Shown: one piece after another, positions 27,281-35,872 of the stretch | How positions within the stretch are numbered: the first letter of the stretch is position 1 | Layout: each line of letters starts with the position of its first letter | Assembly: GCF_014164785.1 (NCBI RefSeq) | Contig: NZ_JACJFN010000003.1 | Span: 186,001 to 250,000 of the forward strand | Reading direction: 5' to 3' | Source: Aquipseudomonas guryensis | GTDB lineage: Bacteria > Pseudomonadota > Gammaproteobacteria > Pseudomonadales > Pseudomonadaceae | DNA length: 64,000 nucleotides | Notes under the pieces: model-generated | Told to the model about the DNA's origin: nothing | What the model saw: the letters and a program-made list of their open reading frames with translations, nothing else | The model's database searches: none | Program-made: the position numbers and the translations under genes

Positions 27281-28351
27281 TCAGTAGCCGGTCATTTCCA
27301 GATAGCCGCGCCCGCCGCCGCTGCCTTGCAAGCGCACCGGGCCTTCCCAGTAGGGGAACGTGGTGCCCATCCAGGCCTGCTGCTGCAGCGCCTCGACCTC
27401 GACATCAACGCCATGGCCCGCCACCTGCACACGCCAGCGGGTCGGCACGCGGCGGCCGTTGTCCAGTTCGGTAGTGGCCAGCGGGCTGAGCTGGATCTGC
27501 TCGCCGCGCAGTGCTTGGCTGCGGCCGTCGGCGCCGATCCAGGTGCCGGCACGATAAGGTTGGCCCTCGGTCTGGCGCACCTGGAACAGCATCAGCTTGG
27601 CGCCACCGTCCAGGTGCAGGGAAAACCAGTCCCAGCCCTGCTGCTCGGCGGCCAGCGGCTGGCTGCTCCATTCGCGGTCGAGCCAGGCCTGGCCGCTAAC
27701 CCGGTAGCGCTGGCCGTCACGCTCGATCTCGCCGCTGACCCGGTAGAACGGCTGGCTGTAGTAATAGGATGCCTGGCCCTGGCCGGACTTCTCGCTGTAG
27801 CCCTGCGCGCCGTGCAGCACCAGCGGGCCGTCGGCGCGCAGTTGCAGGTCGTAGTCAAAGTCCGCACCGGCGGCCTGCATCTGCAGCTGCTGCAAACCCT
27901 CGCCAGCCGTGCTGTGCAGCGACCAATCGTCGATCCAGGCGCGGAACGGTTGCGCCGCCACCCCGGCCTGGCCGATACCGCCACGGCCCAGGCGCTCGGC
28001 GAACTGGTGACCGAACGGCCCGCTCAGACCGGCATGGCCCAGCCACAGGTTGGGGCTGTCCCAGCCGGCCTGCTCGGCGCCGGGGCGCAGCGCCGAGCGG
28101 AACAGCGTCCACTGCACACCCCAGTCGCGGCCCTGCTCGTCGGTGAGATTGGCGGTGACGTACCACCATTCGATGCGATAGCCATGGTGGGCGCCGTGAT
28201 CGAGCGGGAACTGCAGCACCCGGCCGGGTTCGACCGCACTGAAACCAGCGACATCCTGGCCGAGACCGGCGAAACCGGCGCTTGGCGCGGGCGCGTCGTC
28301 ACAGCCGGCGAGCAGCACGGCGGCGAGCAGCAACAGACTTCTAGCGTTCAT
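27281..28351 (-). CDS. Lipocalin-like/CrtC-type lipoprotein (AttH-like)
   Basis: A 356-residue predicted lipoprotein (signal ending LLAGC, lipid on Cys16) with the two-lipocalin fold of CrtC/AttH proteins, recognisable by YRIEWWYVTANL, QWTLFRSAL and a second-half LDREWSSQPL. Members bind or hydrate lipid-like molecules; AttH accompanies the AttEFG ABC transporter in Agrobacterium and in many proteobacteria. The start overlaps the upstream permease gene by 11 bases. It probably works in the periplasm, receiving or chaperoning a lipid substrate of the transporter. Confidence 0.85.
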   Translation of the reverse strand: MNARSLLLLAAVLLAGCDDAPAPSAGFAGLGQDVAGFSAVEPGRVLQFPLDHGAHHGYRIEWWYVTANLTDEQGRDWGVQWTLFRSALRPGAEQAGWDSPNLWLGHAGLSGPFGHQFAERLGRGGIGQAGVAAQPFRAWIDDWSLHSTAGEGLQQLQMQAAGADFDYDLQLRADGPLVLHGAQGYSEKSGQGQASYYYSQPFYRVSGEIERDGQRYRVSGQAWLDREWSSQPLAAEQQGWDWFSLHLDGGAKLMLFQVRQTEGQPYRAGTWIGADGRSQALRGEQIQLSPLATTELDNGRRVPTRWRVQVAGHGVDVEVEALQQQAWMGTTFPYWEGPVRLQGSGGGRGYLEMTGY

Positions 28352-30812
28352 CGGCGAACTGCCTCAACAGGTCGGCCGGCTGGCGGCGCGCCAGTTGCCA
28401 TAGCGGCCCGGCGGCGGCCAGCAGGCTGGTAAACAGGCCGAGCAGGCCCAGCTGCAGCAACTGGGCGGGGAACACATGCAGCGGCAGGCGCCAGCCGAAG
28501 GCCTGCACGTTGACCACCGCCACCAGGCACCAGGCCAGCAGAAGGCCCAGGGGCATGGCCAGCAGCACAGTGAGGCTGGCCAGCAGCAGCGTCTGCCCCA
28601 GGCTTAGCCAGGCCAGGCGCGCGCGCCCCAGGCCCAGGGCCCAGAGCGGTGCCAGCTGGCCCAGGCGGCTCTGGCCGAGGGTCAGCAGGCTGATGAACAG
28701 CGCCACCCCGGCCACACCCAGGGTCAGGCTGTTGAGCGCAGCAGTGGCGGCAAAGGTGCGCTCGAACACCCGGGTCGACCAGCGTTTGAGCGAGGCCTGG
28801 TCGATCAGCCGGCTGTCATCCAGCTCAAAGCGTTGTTCCAGCTCGGCCTTGAGCGGCTCGACCCGCGCGGCCGGCAGGCGCAGGCTGAGGTTGCTCAGGC
28901 TGGCGTCCGGCCAATGGCGGCGCAGCCAGGCGGCGCTCAGCAGCAGATGGCCCTTGGGGTTGCCATAGTCGGCGTACAGGCCGAGCACCGGCAGACGCTG
29001 TTCGCCGCCTGCCGCTGGCAGTACCAGCGCGTCGCCCAGGCGCAGCTTGAGCCGGCGCGCCAGTTGCTCGCTGAGCAGCACGCCCTGCCCCGCCGCCAGC
29101 TGCGTCCAGGCATCGTCCTGCTGCTCCAGCAGCGGCCAGTGCTGGCGGTAGCTGGGGTGATCGACGATACCCTGCAGCTGCGCCGGCCAGCCCTGCAGGC
29201 GCAGGTCGACCCGCCAGTGCGGCAGGATTGCCGTGATACCTGGTTGGGCGGCAAGCCAGGCGCTGATCTGCTCGGCCTGCTCGGTGTCGCGCGGGGCCAG
29301 GTACAGCTCGGCGGACAGGCGCTGGTCGAGCCAGCCGGTAAAGGTCTGGCGAAAACCCTCGGTCATGCTGCCCACCCCGACGCTGGCGGCCAGGGCCAGC
29401 AGCAGGGCCATCAGCGCCAGGGCCAGGGCCGGCAGTTGCTGACGACTGTCGGCAACGAACCATTCGCTCAACGGCCCGCGACAACGCCGGGCGAGCAGCG
29501 CCAGGGCGCCATCCAGCAAGGCCGGAAGCAGCAGCGCCGCGGCCAGGAGCAAGGCGGCGAGCAGGACGAAGGCCGTCAGCAGGCTGTCGCCGAATTGCCA
29601 GCAGGCCAGCGCCAGCACCAGCAGCCCGGCTGCCAGCCAGGCCTGACGGCGCAACCATAGGCCCTGGGCCAGGCGCCAGGCCTGTGGCTGGGCCAGCGCC
29701 AGCAACGGCAGGTTGGCCGCCCGCAGCAGGCTGCTGGCGCCAGCGAGCAAGGCGCCGAGCAGGCTGATGGCCAGCCCGGCCAGCCACCACTGCGGCGCCA
29801 GGCTCAGTTGGCCAGCCACTTCGGCGCCATACAGGCCGCGCAGGCTGGCGGCGACATCGGCCAGCAACAGGCTAGCCAGCCCGTAACCGCTGGCCACCCC
29901 AGCCAAGCCACTGAGCAGAGCGAACAAGCCCAGTTCGATGGCCAACGCGCCGAGCAGGCCGCCCAGGCTGACCCCGCAGGCGCGCAGGGTGCGCAGCAGG
30001 CCGCGGCGCTGCTCCAGGGCCAGGCCGATGGCGGCATGCACGATGAACAGGCCGACGATAAAGGCCAGCAGGCCGAGGGCCGTGAGGTTGAGGTGGAAGC
30101 TCTCGGTGAGGCGCTGCAGGTCATCGCCGTCGGCGGCCGGTTGCAGCTGCAGCACGGCCTGCAGATCGCCCGGCAGTGCGCGCGTGGCGGAATCCGCCGG
30201 CAACAGCAGGCGCGACAATTGCCCCGGCGCCTGCAACAGGCGCTGGGCCTGGCCGATATCGACCACGATCACCCCCGGCGCCAGTTGCTCTTGTACCTGC
30301 AAGGGCGGCAAGCGCTGGCCGTCCGCCGTGAGCGCCTGCTCGCCCGCCTGCAGGCCGAGGCGTTGCAGGGTGTCGGCGGCAATCCAGGCCTGGCCCGGAC
30401 TGCCGAGAAAGCTGGCGATATCCGAGCCATCGGCGGGGCGCCCACCCACCTCGCTGCCATGCGGCAGGCTCAGCGGTTCGATGCCAAGCAGTTGCACGCT
30501 CAGCGGTTCCTCTCCAGCGAAACGCAGGCGCCCTTCCAGCAGCGGCGACACCGGCCAGCCGCTGCGGCGCAGCTGCACATAGACGGACTGAGCGAAATGC
30601 GGGCCCTGGCGCGCCACCAGCTGCGCCTGTGCCGGACCGGCCAGCACGGCGCTGGCGCGGGCATAGTCGGCACGCGCCTGACTATTCAGCGCCTGCACCC
30701 CAGTCCACAACGCCGTGGCCAGCCACAGACCGGTGAGAATGCTAAAGAACTGCAGCGGATGGCGGCGCCAGTGGCTGAGCAGCGCCTGCAGACTGATGCG
30801 CAGCGTGCCCAT
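28341..30812 (-). CDS. FtsX-like ABC permease (AttFG-like)
   Basis: An 823-residue inner-membrane protein with two FtsX domains: an N-terminal helix followed by a large periplasmic region, three helices, a middle hydrophobic block, a second periplasmic region and three C-terminal helices ending near residue 810. The arrangement is that of MacB/LolC-type exporters in which both permease halves are in one chain. ATG 30812 overlaps the ATPase stop (TGATG). With the ATPase and the AttH-like lipoprotein it forms a mechanotransmission-type exporter, likely moving a lipid or lipoprotein from the inner membrane. Confidence 0.88.
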   Translation of the reverse strand: MGTLRISLQALLSHWRRHPLQFFSILTGLWLATALWTGVQALNSQARADYARASAVLAGPAQAQLVARQGPHFAQSVYVQLRRSGWPVSPLLEGRLRFAGEEPLSVQLLGIEPLSLPHGSEVGGRPADGSDIASFLGSPGQAWIAADTLQRLGLQAGEQALTADGQRLPPLQVQEQLAPGVIVVDIGQAQRLLQAPGQLSRLLLPADSATRALPGDLQAVLQLQPAADGDDLQRLTESFHLNLTALGLLAFIVGLFIVHAAIGLALEQRRGLLRTLRACGVSLGGLLGALAIELGLFALLSGLAGVASGYGLASLLLADVAASLRGLYGAEVAGQLSLAPQWWLAGLAISLLGALLAGASSLLRAANLPLLALAQPQAWRLAQGLWLRRQAWLAAGLLVLALACWQFGDSLLTAFVLLAALLLAAALLLPALLDGALALLARRCRGPLSEWFVADSRQQLPALALALMALLLALAASVGVGSMTEGFRQTFTGWLDQRLSAELYLAPRDTEQAEQISAWLAAQPGITAILPHWRVDLRLQGWPAQLQGIVDHPSYRQHWPLLEQQDDAWTQLAAGQGVLLSEQLARRLKLRLGDALVLPAAGGEQRLPVLGLYADYGNPKGHLLLSAAWLRRHWPDASLSNLSLRLPAARVEPLKAELEQRFELDDSRLIDQASLKRWSTRVFERTFAATAALNSLTLGVAGVALFISLLTLGQSRLGQLAPLWALGLGRARLAWLSLGQTLLLASLTVLLAMPLGLLLAWCLVAVVNVQAFGWRLPLHVFPAQLLQLGLLGLFTSLLAAAGPLWQLARRQPADLLRQFADER

Positions 30813-31477
30813 CAAGCCTCCTGAGCCGCAACCCGGCCCAGGTGCAGATAAAGACTGTGCTCCAGGCGGGCGGCCAGGCGCGCACTGTGGGTGACCATGA
30901 GCAGACTGCTGCCGGCCTCGCCGACCAGTTGCAGGAGCAGGTCGAGCACCGCCTCGCTGCTCGCCTCATCCAGGCTGCCGGTGGGTTCGTCAGCCAGTAC
31001 CAGCGAAGGTCGCGCGGCCAGGGCCCGGCCGATGGCCACCCGCTGCTGCTGACCACCGGAGAGCTGTTCCGGGTAGCGCTGCAGCAGTGGCGTCAGGCCC
31101 AGGCGCTCGGCCAGGTAGGCGACCCAGGCTGGATCATGGCGACCGGCCAGGCGCGCCTGGAAGGCCAGATTGGCCGCCACGCTGAGGCTGCTGATCAGGT
31201 TGTACTGCTGAAACACCAGGCCGATGCCTTCGCGGCGCCAGCGTGCCAGTTCGGCCTCGCGACGCCCGTCCAGCGGCACGCCATCGACCAGGATGCGCCC
31301 GCTGTCGGGCCGCTCCAGGCCGGCGACCAGGTGCAGCAGGGTGCTCTTGCCGCTGCCCGACTCGCCCATCAGTGCCAGGCTGCTGGCGCCGGGCAACTGC
31401 AGATCGACCCCACGCAGCACCGCCAGGTTGCCCTGGGCGGTGGCGAACGACTTGTGCAGGTTCTCGACAATCAGCAT
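30812..31477 (-). CDS. ABC transporter ATP-binding protein (LolD/MacB type)
   Basis: A 221-residue ATPase with Walker [11 protein letters not shown]-loop FQQYNLI, signature LSGGQQQR, Walker [13 protein letters not shown] and switch histidine in VTHS. This pattern is typical of LolD/MacB-type subunits. ATG 31477 places the first beta strand normally; a GTG at 31495 is open and GGAGG lies between the two, so a start six codons earlier is possible. It is the first gene of the exporter operon. Confidence 0.93.
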   Translation of the reverse strand: MLIVENLHKSFATAQGNLAVLRGVDLQLPGASSLALMGESGSGKSTLLHLVAGLERPDSGRILVDGVPLDGRREAELARWRREGIGLVFQQYNLISSLSVAANLAFQARLAGRHDPAWVAYLAERLGLTPLLQRYPEQLSGGQQQRVAIGRALAARPSLVLADEPTGSLDEASSEAVLDLLLQLVGEAGSSLLMVTHSARLAARLEHSLYLHLGRVAAQEA

Positions 31478-31665
31478 CGGCAGCAGTGCCTCCACGCAAT
31501 AGCGGCTAACCCCAGCATAGGGTGCGCCGTGGGTTCACCGGAAGATCCGTACCGGCCTTGCTGAACACCGCGCACCCGGACGGCAACAGCCGGCAAGCAT
31601 TCTCGCCTTGGCGGCACCGGCCAGTCGGCCCATGATCAGCTTTTGCCTTGCCACAGGCCAGCAGC

Positions 31666-32964
31666 ATGCCGCGCTCATCGCCACCGAATGTTTCCGCCCT
31701 GGGCCGCTTCCTGCGCCTGGGCAGCACCGGTGCGCGCATCGCCGGCAACCTCATGCTGCAGGGCCTGACGCCCGGCAAGGCGGGTCTGGACTGGCAACCG
31801 GTGGGCGATCTGCTCGGCGATGTGCTGGGGCAGATGAAAGGCCCGGTGCTCAAGCTCGGCCAGCAGGCCTCGCAGTGGCAGGGCGTGCTGCCTGAGCCGA
31901 TCAGCCAGGCTCTGACGCGCCTGCAGAACCGCGTGCCAGCCCTGCCCTTCAGCGCCCTGGAAGACCATCTGCAGCAGCTCTACGACGGCCAGTTGCACCA
32001 GCTGTTCCAGCCAATCGAAACCGAACCCTGCGCCGCCGCTTCTCTGGGCCAGGTGCACCGTGCCCGCGATGCACAGGGCCAGGCCCTGGTGCTGAAAATC
32101 CAGTATCCGGGCATCCGCGAGATCTGCGCCGCCGACCTGCAGCAACTGCGCCGCCTGCTGCCGCTGGGCCGCCTGTTCCGCGCACCAGCTGAGCAGCTGG
32201 AAGCGCTATACAGCGAGCTGCACGGCAGCATCCACGCCGAGCTGGATTACCAGGCCGAGCAGGCCAGCCTGCAACGCTTCTGCAGTCATTTCGCCGGCTG
32301 GCCGGGCCTGCGCCTGCCGCAGCCGGTGCCCGAACTGTGCCGCCCCGGCGTGTTGGTGCTGCACGAAGTGGCAGGGCACTCGATGGCCGAAGTCGGCAGC
32401 GCACCGGCCGCCGTGCGCGAACGCCTGGCCCTGAACCTCTGTGACTGGCTGGGCGAGCAGGTGTTCGGCCTCGGCCTGCTGCACGCCGATCCGCACCCCG
32501 GCAACCTGGCCTGGACCGCTGCCGGCGAGCTGGTGGTGTATGACTTCGGCAGCGTGCAGCCCCTCGAACCGGCGCTGCTCGATGCCTATGTGCAGCTGTT
32601 CGCCGCCCTGCGCGGGCCAAGCAGCGACGCCCTGGAGCCGGCATTCCAGGCCCTCGGCGGGCGCCAGGCCGACAGCCCGGCGCCGCATGGTCTGTACAAG
32701 CGCATCCACAAGCTGCTCCACCCGCTGCTGCAACCCGGCGCGCAGTGGGACTTCCACGGCGCCGCCCTGCACCAGCAACTGCTGGAACTGTTCCCGCTGC
32801 TGATGGCCGCCCTCGGCAGCCTGCAACCGGCCTCCGGCACCCTGCTGGTCAACCGCACGCTGGAAGGTCACTACTGGAACCTCTACCGCCTCGGCGCCTG
32901 CCTGCCCCTGGCCGACCTGCTGGAACGGCATATCAGCCAGTGGGCCGCGCGCCGATCGGCCTAG
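31666..32964 (+). CDS. ABC1/AarF (UbiB/ADCK)-family kinase-like protein
   Basis: A 432-residue atypical kinase-like protein. It has the family-specific KxGQ motif (LKLGQQAS), the alanine-rich loop AAASLGQVHRA replacing the glycine-rich loop, VLKIQYP (ATP lysine), LHADPHPGN (catalytic loop) and VYDFGS (metal-binding DFG). UbiB relatives support ubiquinone synthesis through ATPase activity; the C-terminal membrane helices of UbiB are absent, so this is a soluble paralogue of unknown target. ATG 31666 is chosen; a TTG at 31648 is also open. Its last 32 bases overlap the convergent LysR gene. Confidence 0.88.
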   Translation: MPRSSPPNVSALGRFLRLGSTGARIAGNLMLQGLTPGKAGLDWQPVGDLLGDVLGQMKGPVLKLGQQASQWQGVLPEPISQALTRLQNRVPALPFSALEDHLQQLYDGQLHQLFQPIETEPCAAASLGQVHRARDAQGQALVLKIQYPGIREICAADLQQLRRLLPLGRLFRAPAEQLEALYSELHGSIHAELDYQAEQASLQRFCSHFAGWPGLRLPQPVPELCRPGVLVLHEVAGHSMAEVGSAPAAVRERLALNLCDWLGEQVFGLGLLHADPHPGNLAWTAAGELVVYDFGSVQPLEPALLDAYVQLFAALRGPSSDALEPAFQALGGRQADSPAPHGLYKRIHKLLHPLLQPGAQWDFHGAALHQQLLELFPLLMAALGSLQPASGTLLVNRTLEGHYWNLYRLGACLPLADLLERHISQWAARRSA

Positions 32965-33871
32965 TCAGGCCATCCAGTACCAGGCGACTGCGTTCAAACC
33001 AGCCAAGCAGATAATCCGCCAGTGCCTGGGTGCGCCGCGGCAGGCTGCCCTGCCAGGGATGCACGAGAAACACCGCGGTGCTGCGGGTCTGATAATCATG
33101 CAGCAGCCATTGCAGGCGACCCGTAGCCAGTTCGTCCTGAACCATGTAAGACGGCAGGCGGGCGATGCCGGCGCCACTCAGCGCCGCCTTCTTCAGCAGG
33201 CTGTAGTGGTTGCTGGCCAGATTGCCGGAGACCCGCACGCGCTCCAGCTGGTGCTGGCGGTGGTACAGCCATTCCTCGAAACCACTGTAATGGGTGTTCA
33301 GCAGGCACTGCCGGGTCGCCAGCTCGGCCGGCTGCTGCGGCGTGCCGTGCTGTTGCAAATAAGCCGGCGCGGCGCAGGTGATTTCCTGCAGGGCAAACAG
33401 CGGCTTGGCCACCAGCCGCTCGTCCAGCTGCTGACCGGAGCGGATGCCCAGGTCGAAGCCCTCGGCGACCAGGTCACGGTAGCTGTTGGACAGGTCCAGC
33501 TCGACGCGCACCTTGGGGTACTGGTGGACGAAGTCGAGCAGCAGCGCATCGAAGAAGGTCTCGCCCAGCGACACCGGCACGGTCAGGCGCACCGTGCCGG
33601 CCACCTCCTCCTGCAGGCTCTGCACCACCTGGCGGGCGCGCTGGGCCTGGGTCTGCAGCGCCTGGGCCTCGGGCAGCAGCGCGGCACCCGCGGCGGTCAG
33701 GTGCAGACGGCGGGTGGTGCGATGCAACAGCACGCAGTCGAGGCTGCGTTCGAGCTGGCTGATGCGCTTGGACAACTGACCCTTGCTGCACCCCAGGCGC
33801 TCGGCGGCGGCAGTGAAACTGCCGGCCTCGACCAGCAGGGCGAAGGCGGCCAGGTCTTGCAGATCGCTCAT
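32933..33871 (-). CDS. LysR-family transcriptional regulator
   Basis: A 312-residue LysR regulator with the N-terminal winged HTH (GSFTAAAERLGCSKGQLSKRISQLE) and a C-terminal effector-binding domain resembling the CrgA/DsdC-like subgroup (RLTVPVSLGE, FDLGIRSGQ). It is divergent from a short-chain dehydrogenase gene starting at 33987, the probable target. Its 3' end overlaps the ABC1 gene by 32 bases. Confidence 0.9.
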   Translation of the reverse strand: MSDLQDLAAFALLVEAGSFTAAAERLGCSKGQLSKRISQLERSLDCVLLHRTTRRLHLTAAGAALLPEAQALQTQAQRARQVVQSLQEEVAGTVRLTVPVSLGETFFDALLLDFVHQYPKVRVELDLSNSYRDLVAEGFDLGIRSGQQLDERLVAKPLFALQEITCAAPAYLQQHGTPQQPAELATRQCLLNTHYSGFEEWLYHRQHQLERVRVSGNLASNHYSLLKKAALSGAGIARLPSYMVQDELATGRLQWLLHDYQTRSTAVFLVHPWQGSLPRRTQALADYLLGWFERSRLVLDGLTRPIGARPTG

Positions 33872-33915
33872 GACGCGGCACTCATTGTTTCCATATGAGA
33901 ACCAAAGGTTTCACA

Positions 33916-33934
33916 TTGCCTAGATTATTGGCAA
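33916..33934. promoter_or_regulatory. Candidate LysR operator (TTGCC-N9-GGCAA)
   Basis: A dyad TTGCCTAGATTATTGGCAA, AT-rich in the middle, sits between the LysR gene and the SDR gene. It fits the spacing of the T-N11-A type sites bound by LysR regulators in divergent gaps. Confidence 0.45.
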
Positions 33935-33986
33935 CAGCACTTTCCCTAGACTGGCTCCGTCATCCACAGCAATCGGGAGTCACCCC

Positions 33987-34586
33987 ATGAAGATCATCCT
34001 CATCGGCGCCAGCGGCACCATCGGCCAGGCCATCGCCAGCGAGTTGCAAGAGCGTCACCAGATCATCCGCGTCAGCCGCAGCAGCGGCGAGCTGCAGGTG
34101 GACATCCGCGACCCGGCCTCGATCCGCCACCTGTTCACCCAGACCGGTCGCTTCGACGCACTGATCAGCGCCGCCGGCAACGCCCACTTCGGCGCGCTGG
34201 AGGAACTGACGGCCAAGGAGTTCGCCGTCGGCCTCGACGACAAGCTGATGGGCCAGATCAACCTGGTGCTGATCGGCCGCGAGTTCGCCAATGATGGTGC
34301 CTCCTTCACCCTCACCTCCGGCGTACTCAGCGAAGACCCGATCCGCTACGGCGCCGCCGTGAGCACGGTCAACGCCGCACTCGACGGCTTCGTCCGCGCC
34401 GCCGCCATAGAACTGCCGCGCGGCCTGCGTATCAATGGCGTGAGCCCGACCGTGCTGGAGGAATCGCTGCCGGCCTATGGCCCGTACTTCCGCGGCTTCA
34501 AGGCGGTACCGGCGGCGACCGTGGCACTGGCCTACGCCAAGAGCGCCGAGGGCCAGCAGACCGGCCAGGTGTACAAGGTGTTGTGA
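33987..34586 (+). CDS. Short-chain dehydrogenase/reductase (short form)
   Basis: A 199-residue SDR with the nucleotide-binding GASGTIGQ at the N-terminus, SAAGNAHFG (equivalent of NNAG) and a central TLTSGVLSEDPIRYG. The catalytic tyrosine-lysine pair is not in the usual YxxxK form: the tyrosine is followed by GAAVSTVNAAL, so the lysine is missing, as in the short SDR_a5-like group. GGGAG precedes the ATG. It is divergent from a LysR gene. Substrate unknown. Confidence 0.85.
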   Translation: MKIILIGASGTIGQAIASELQERHQIIRVSRSSGELQVDIRDPASIRHLFTQTGRFDALISAAGNAHFGALEELTAKEFAVGLDDKLMGQINLVLIGREFANDGASFTLTSGVLSEDPIRYGAAVSTVNAALDGFVRAAAIELPRGLRINGVSPTVLEESLPAYGPYFRGFKAVPAATVALAYAKSAEGQQTGQVYKVL

Positions 34587-34718
34587 GGCTTGCACCAGGC
34601 GCGACCTGCATAGAGGATCGACCAAGGTCGCGCGGTAATTGGTTATGATTGTGGCCTTGTCAGGGCGGCATAGCGCCGCCTGTTTCACTCTGCGCCTGAC
34701 CACCACAAGGACGACACC

Positions 34719-35066
34719 ATGACCGGCACACTTGCCCGTACCGCCCTCTTCGGCCTCAGCCTGACCCTGCTCGCCGCCTGCAGCAGCAACCCGGAAAAAA
34801 CCCAGGACAAGGCCCCGGACAGCAGCAAGGCAATGCTCAGCGAGCCCACCGCCGACTTCGACAGCCGCTGCGACGCCGACCCGGTGCATGACCTGATTGG
34901 CGAACAACTCGACGACGAGATGGCAGTAGAGGCACGCGACAAGGCCGATGCGCGCTTCCTGCGCATCACCCGGCCGAACCAGCCGGTGACCATGGACTAC
35001 AACTCGCAGCGCCTGAACATCGACATCGACAATGCCGGCGTGGTGTTGCAGGTCAGCTGCGGTTAA
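34719..35066 (+). CDS. Peptidase inhibitor I78-like lipoprotein
   Basis: A 115-residue predicted lipoprotein with a lipobox LLAACSS (lipid on Cys21). The mature part has two cysteines and the I78 family pattern: CDADPVHDLIGE, then RPNQPVTMDYNSQRLNIDID and the end VVLQVSCG. I78 proteins inhibit serine proteases. It is followed after 4 bases by a small secreted-protein gene, probably in the same transcript. An inverted repeat (GCGCGACCT, arms at 34599 and 34625) lies upstream. Confidence 0.83.
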   Translation: MTGTLARTALFGLSLTLLAACSSNPEKTQDKAPDSSKAMLSEPTADFDSRCDADPVHDLIGEQLDDEMAVEARDKADARFLRITRPNQPVTMDYNSQRLNIDIDNAGVVLQVSCG

Positions 35067-35070
35067 GCCC

Positions 35071-35520
35071 GTGCGCTGGCTGTGCGGCGCCCTCGCCGCC
35101 TGCCTGGTCGAACCCGCCCTGGGCCTGGGCCGCGAGGTCGGCTATGCCGAGGCCGCCGGCCAGTTCGCCAGCCTGCAGGAGCTGCAGCGCTGCGGTGACT
35201 GGAAACTGGGCGAACGCAGCGTCGAATTGCGCCTGCTGCGCTTCTCCCTGTATGGCCAGGACCTGCTGTTCGTCGATCAGTTGCAGGCCGCTGCCGACGG
35301 TACCCACCCGCAGGTCGAGCGCGGCTTCGGCTTCGTCGAGTTCAACAACGACCACGCCGAAATCAGCCTCAGCCAGCTGCGCTGCACCAGCGATGGCCAG
35401 ACCCGCCTGGACATCAGCGGCATCGCCGAGAGTGGCCATGACGGCACACGCCAGCGTTTTCGTATCGCACTGGACGGCCTCAGCGGCGCCTACCGCTACG
35501 AGGCCAGCCCCAGCGAATAA
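35071..35520 (+). CDS. Small secreted hypothetical protein
   Basis: I do not recognise this 149-residue protein. A GTG at 35071 gives an N-terminal signal-like segment (MRWLCGALAACLVEPALG), after which the mature part is soluble with two cysteines (in ELQRCGDW and QLRCTSDG) that could form a disulfide. It lies 4 bases after the I78 lipoprotein stop. The frame is also open upstream to 35032 inside that gene. The last 25 bases overlap the convergent ABM gene. Confidence 0.6.
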   Translation: MRWLCGALAACLVEPALGLGREVGYAEAAGQFASLQELQRCGDWKLGERSVELRLLRFSLYGQDLLFVDQLQAAADGTHPQVERGFGFVEFNNDHAEISLSQLRCTSDGQTRLDISGIAESGHDGTRQRFRIALDGLSGAYRYEASPSE

Positions 35521-35816
35521 GGCGCCGTGGCAGGCTCGGTGGCCAGACTCATCTGGCGGATCAGCCCACGCGCGACCAGGCGCGCCAGCAGTTGCACATG
35601 GGGTTGTTGCAGGTGCGCCTGCAGCGCCTCCGGCGAACTCCAGTGGCCGCGCAAATGCCAGAGATCGGCCTGCCGCGCATCGCGGCGCAGCCCATAACCC
35701 AGGCAGCCGCTGTCGTGCCGCGCCTGCAGCACTAACTCGCACAAGCGCTGGCCGAGTTCCTCGCTGCGGCCGAAAGTGGCGCGGATCTGCGCCAGGCTGA
35801 GAATCGCATCGTTCAT
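35496..35816 (-). CDS. ABM-domain (monooxygenase-like) protein
   Basis: A 106-residue antibiotic-biosynthesis-monooxygenase fold protein: first strand LAQIRATFG, helix ELGQRLCELVLQARHDSGCLGY, central DLWHLRGHWSSPEALQAHL. Function in relatives includes quinol or cofactor-free oxygenation. The long open frame upstream is antisense or off-frame to other genes; ATG 35816 is the natural start. It follows an SDR gene on the same strand after a 56-base gap, so the two are probably co-transcribed. Confidence 0.78.
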   Translation of the reverse strand: MNDAILSLAQIRATFGRSEELGQRLCELVLQARHDSGCLGYGLRRDARQADLWHLRGHWSSPEALQAHLQQPHVQLLARLVARGLIRQMSLATEPATAPYSLGLAS

Positions 35817-35872
35817 CACAGGCACTCCCTGAGAACCCGGCGCCGCCCAAGCAGCAACGCCGGGCAGATGGC

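Noticed and set aside
34599..34633. GCGCGACCT / AGGTCGCGC inverted repeat after the short SDR gene as a terminator
   Set aside because: The loop is 17 bases and no T-run follows, so termination is not supported; it is only mentioned as an inverted repeat.
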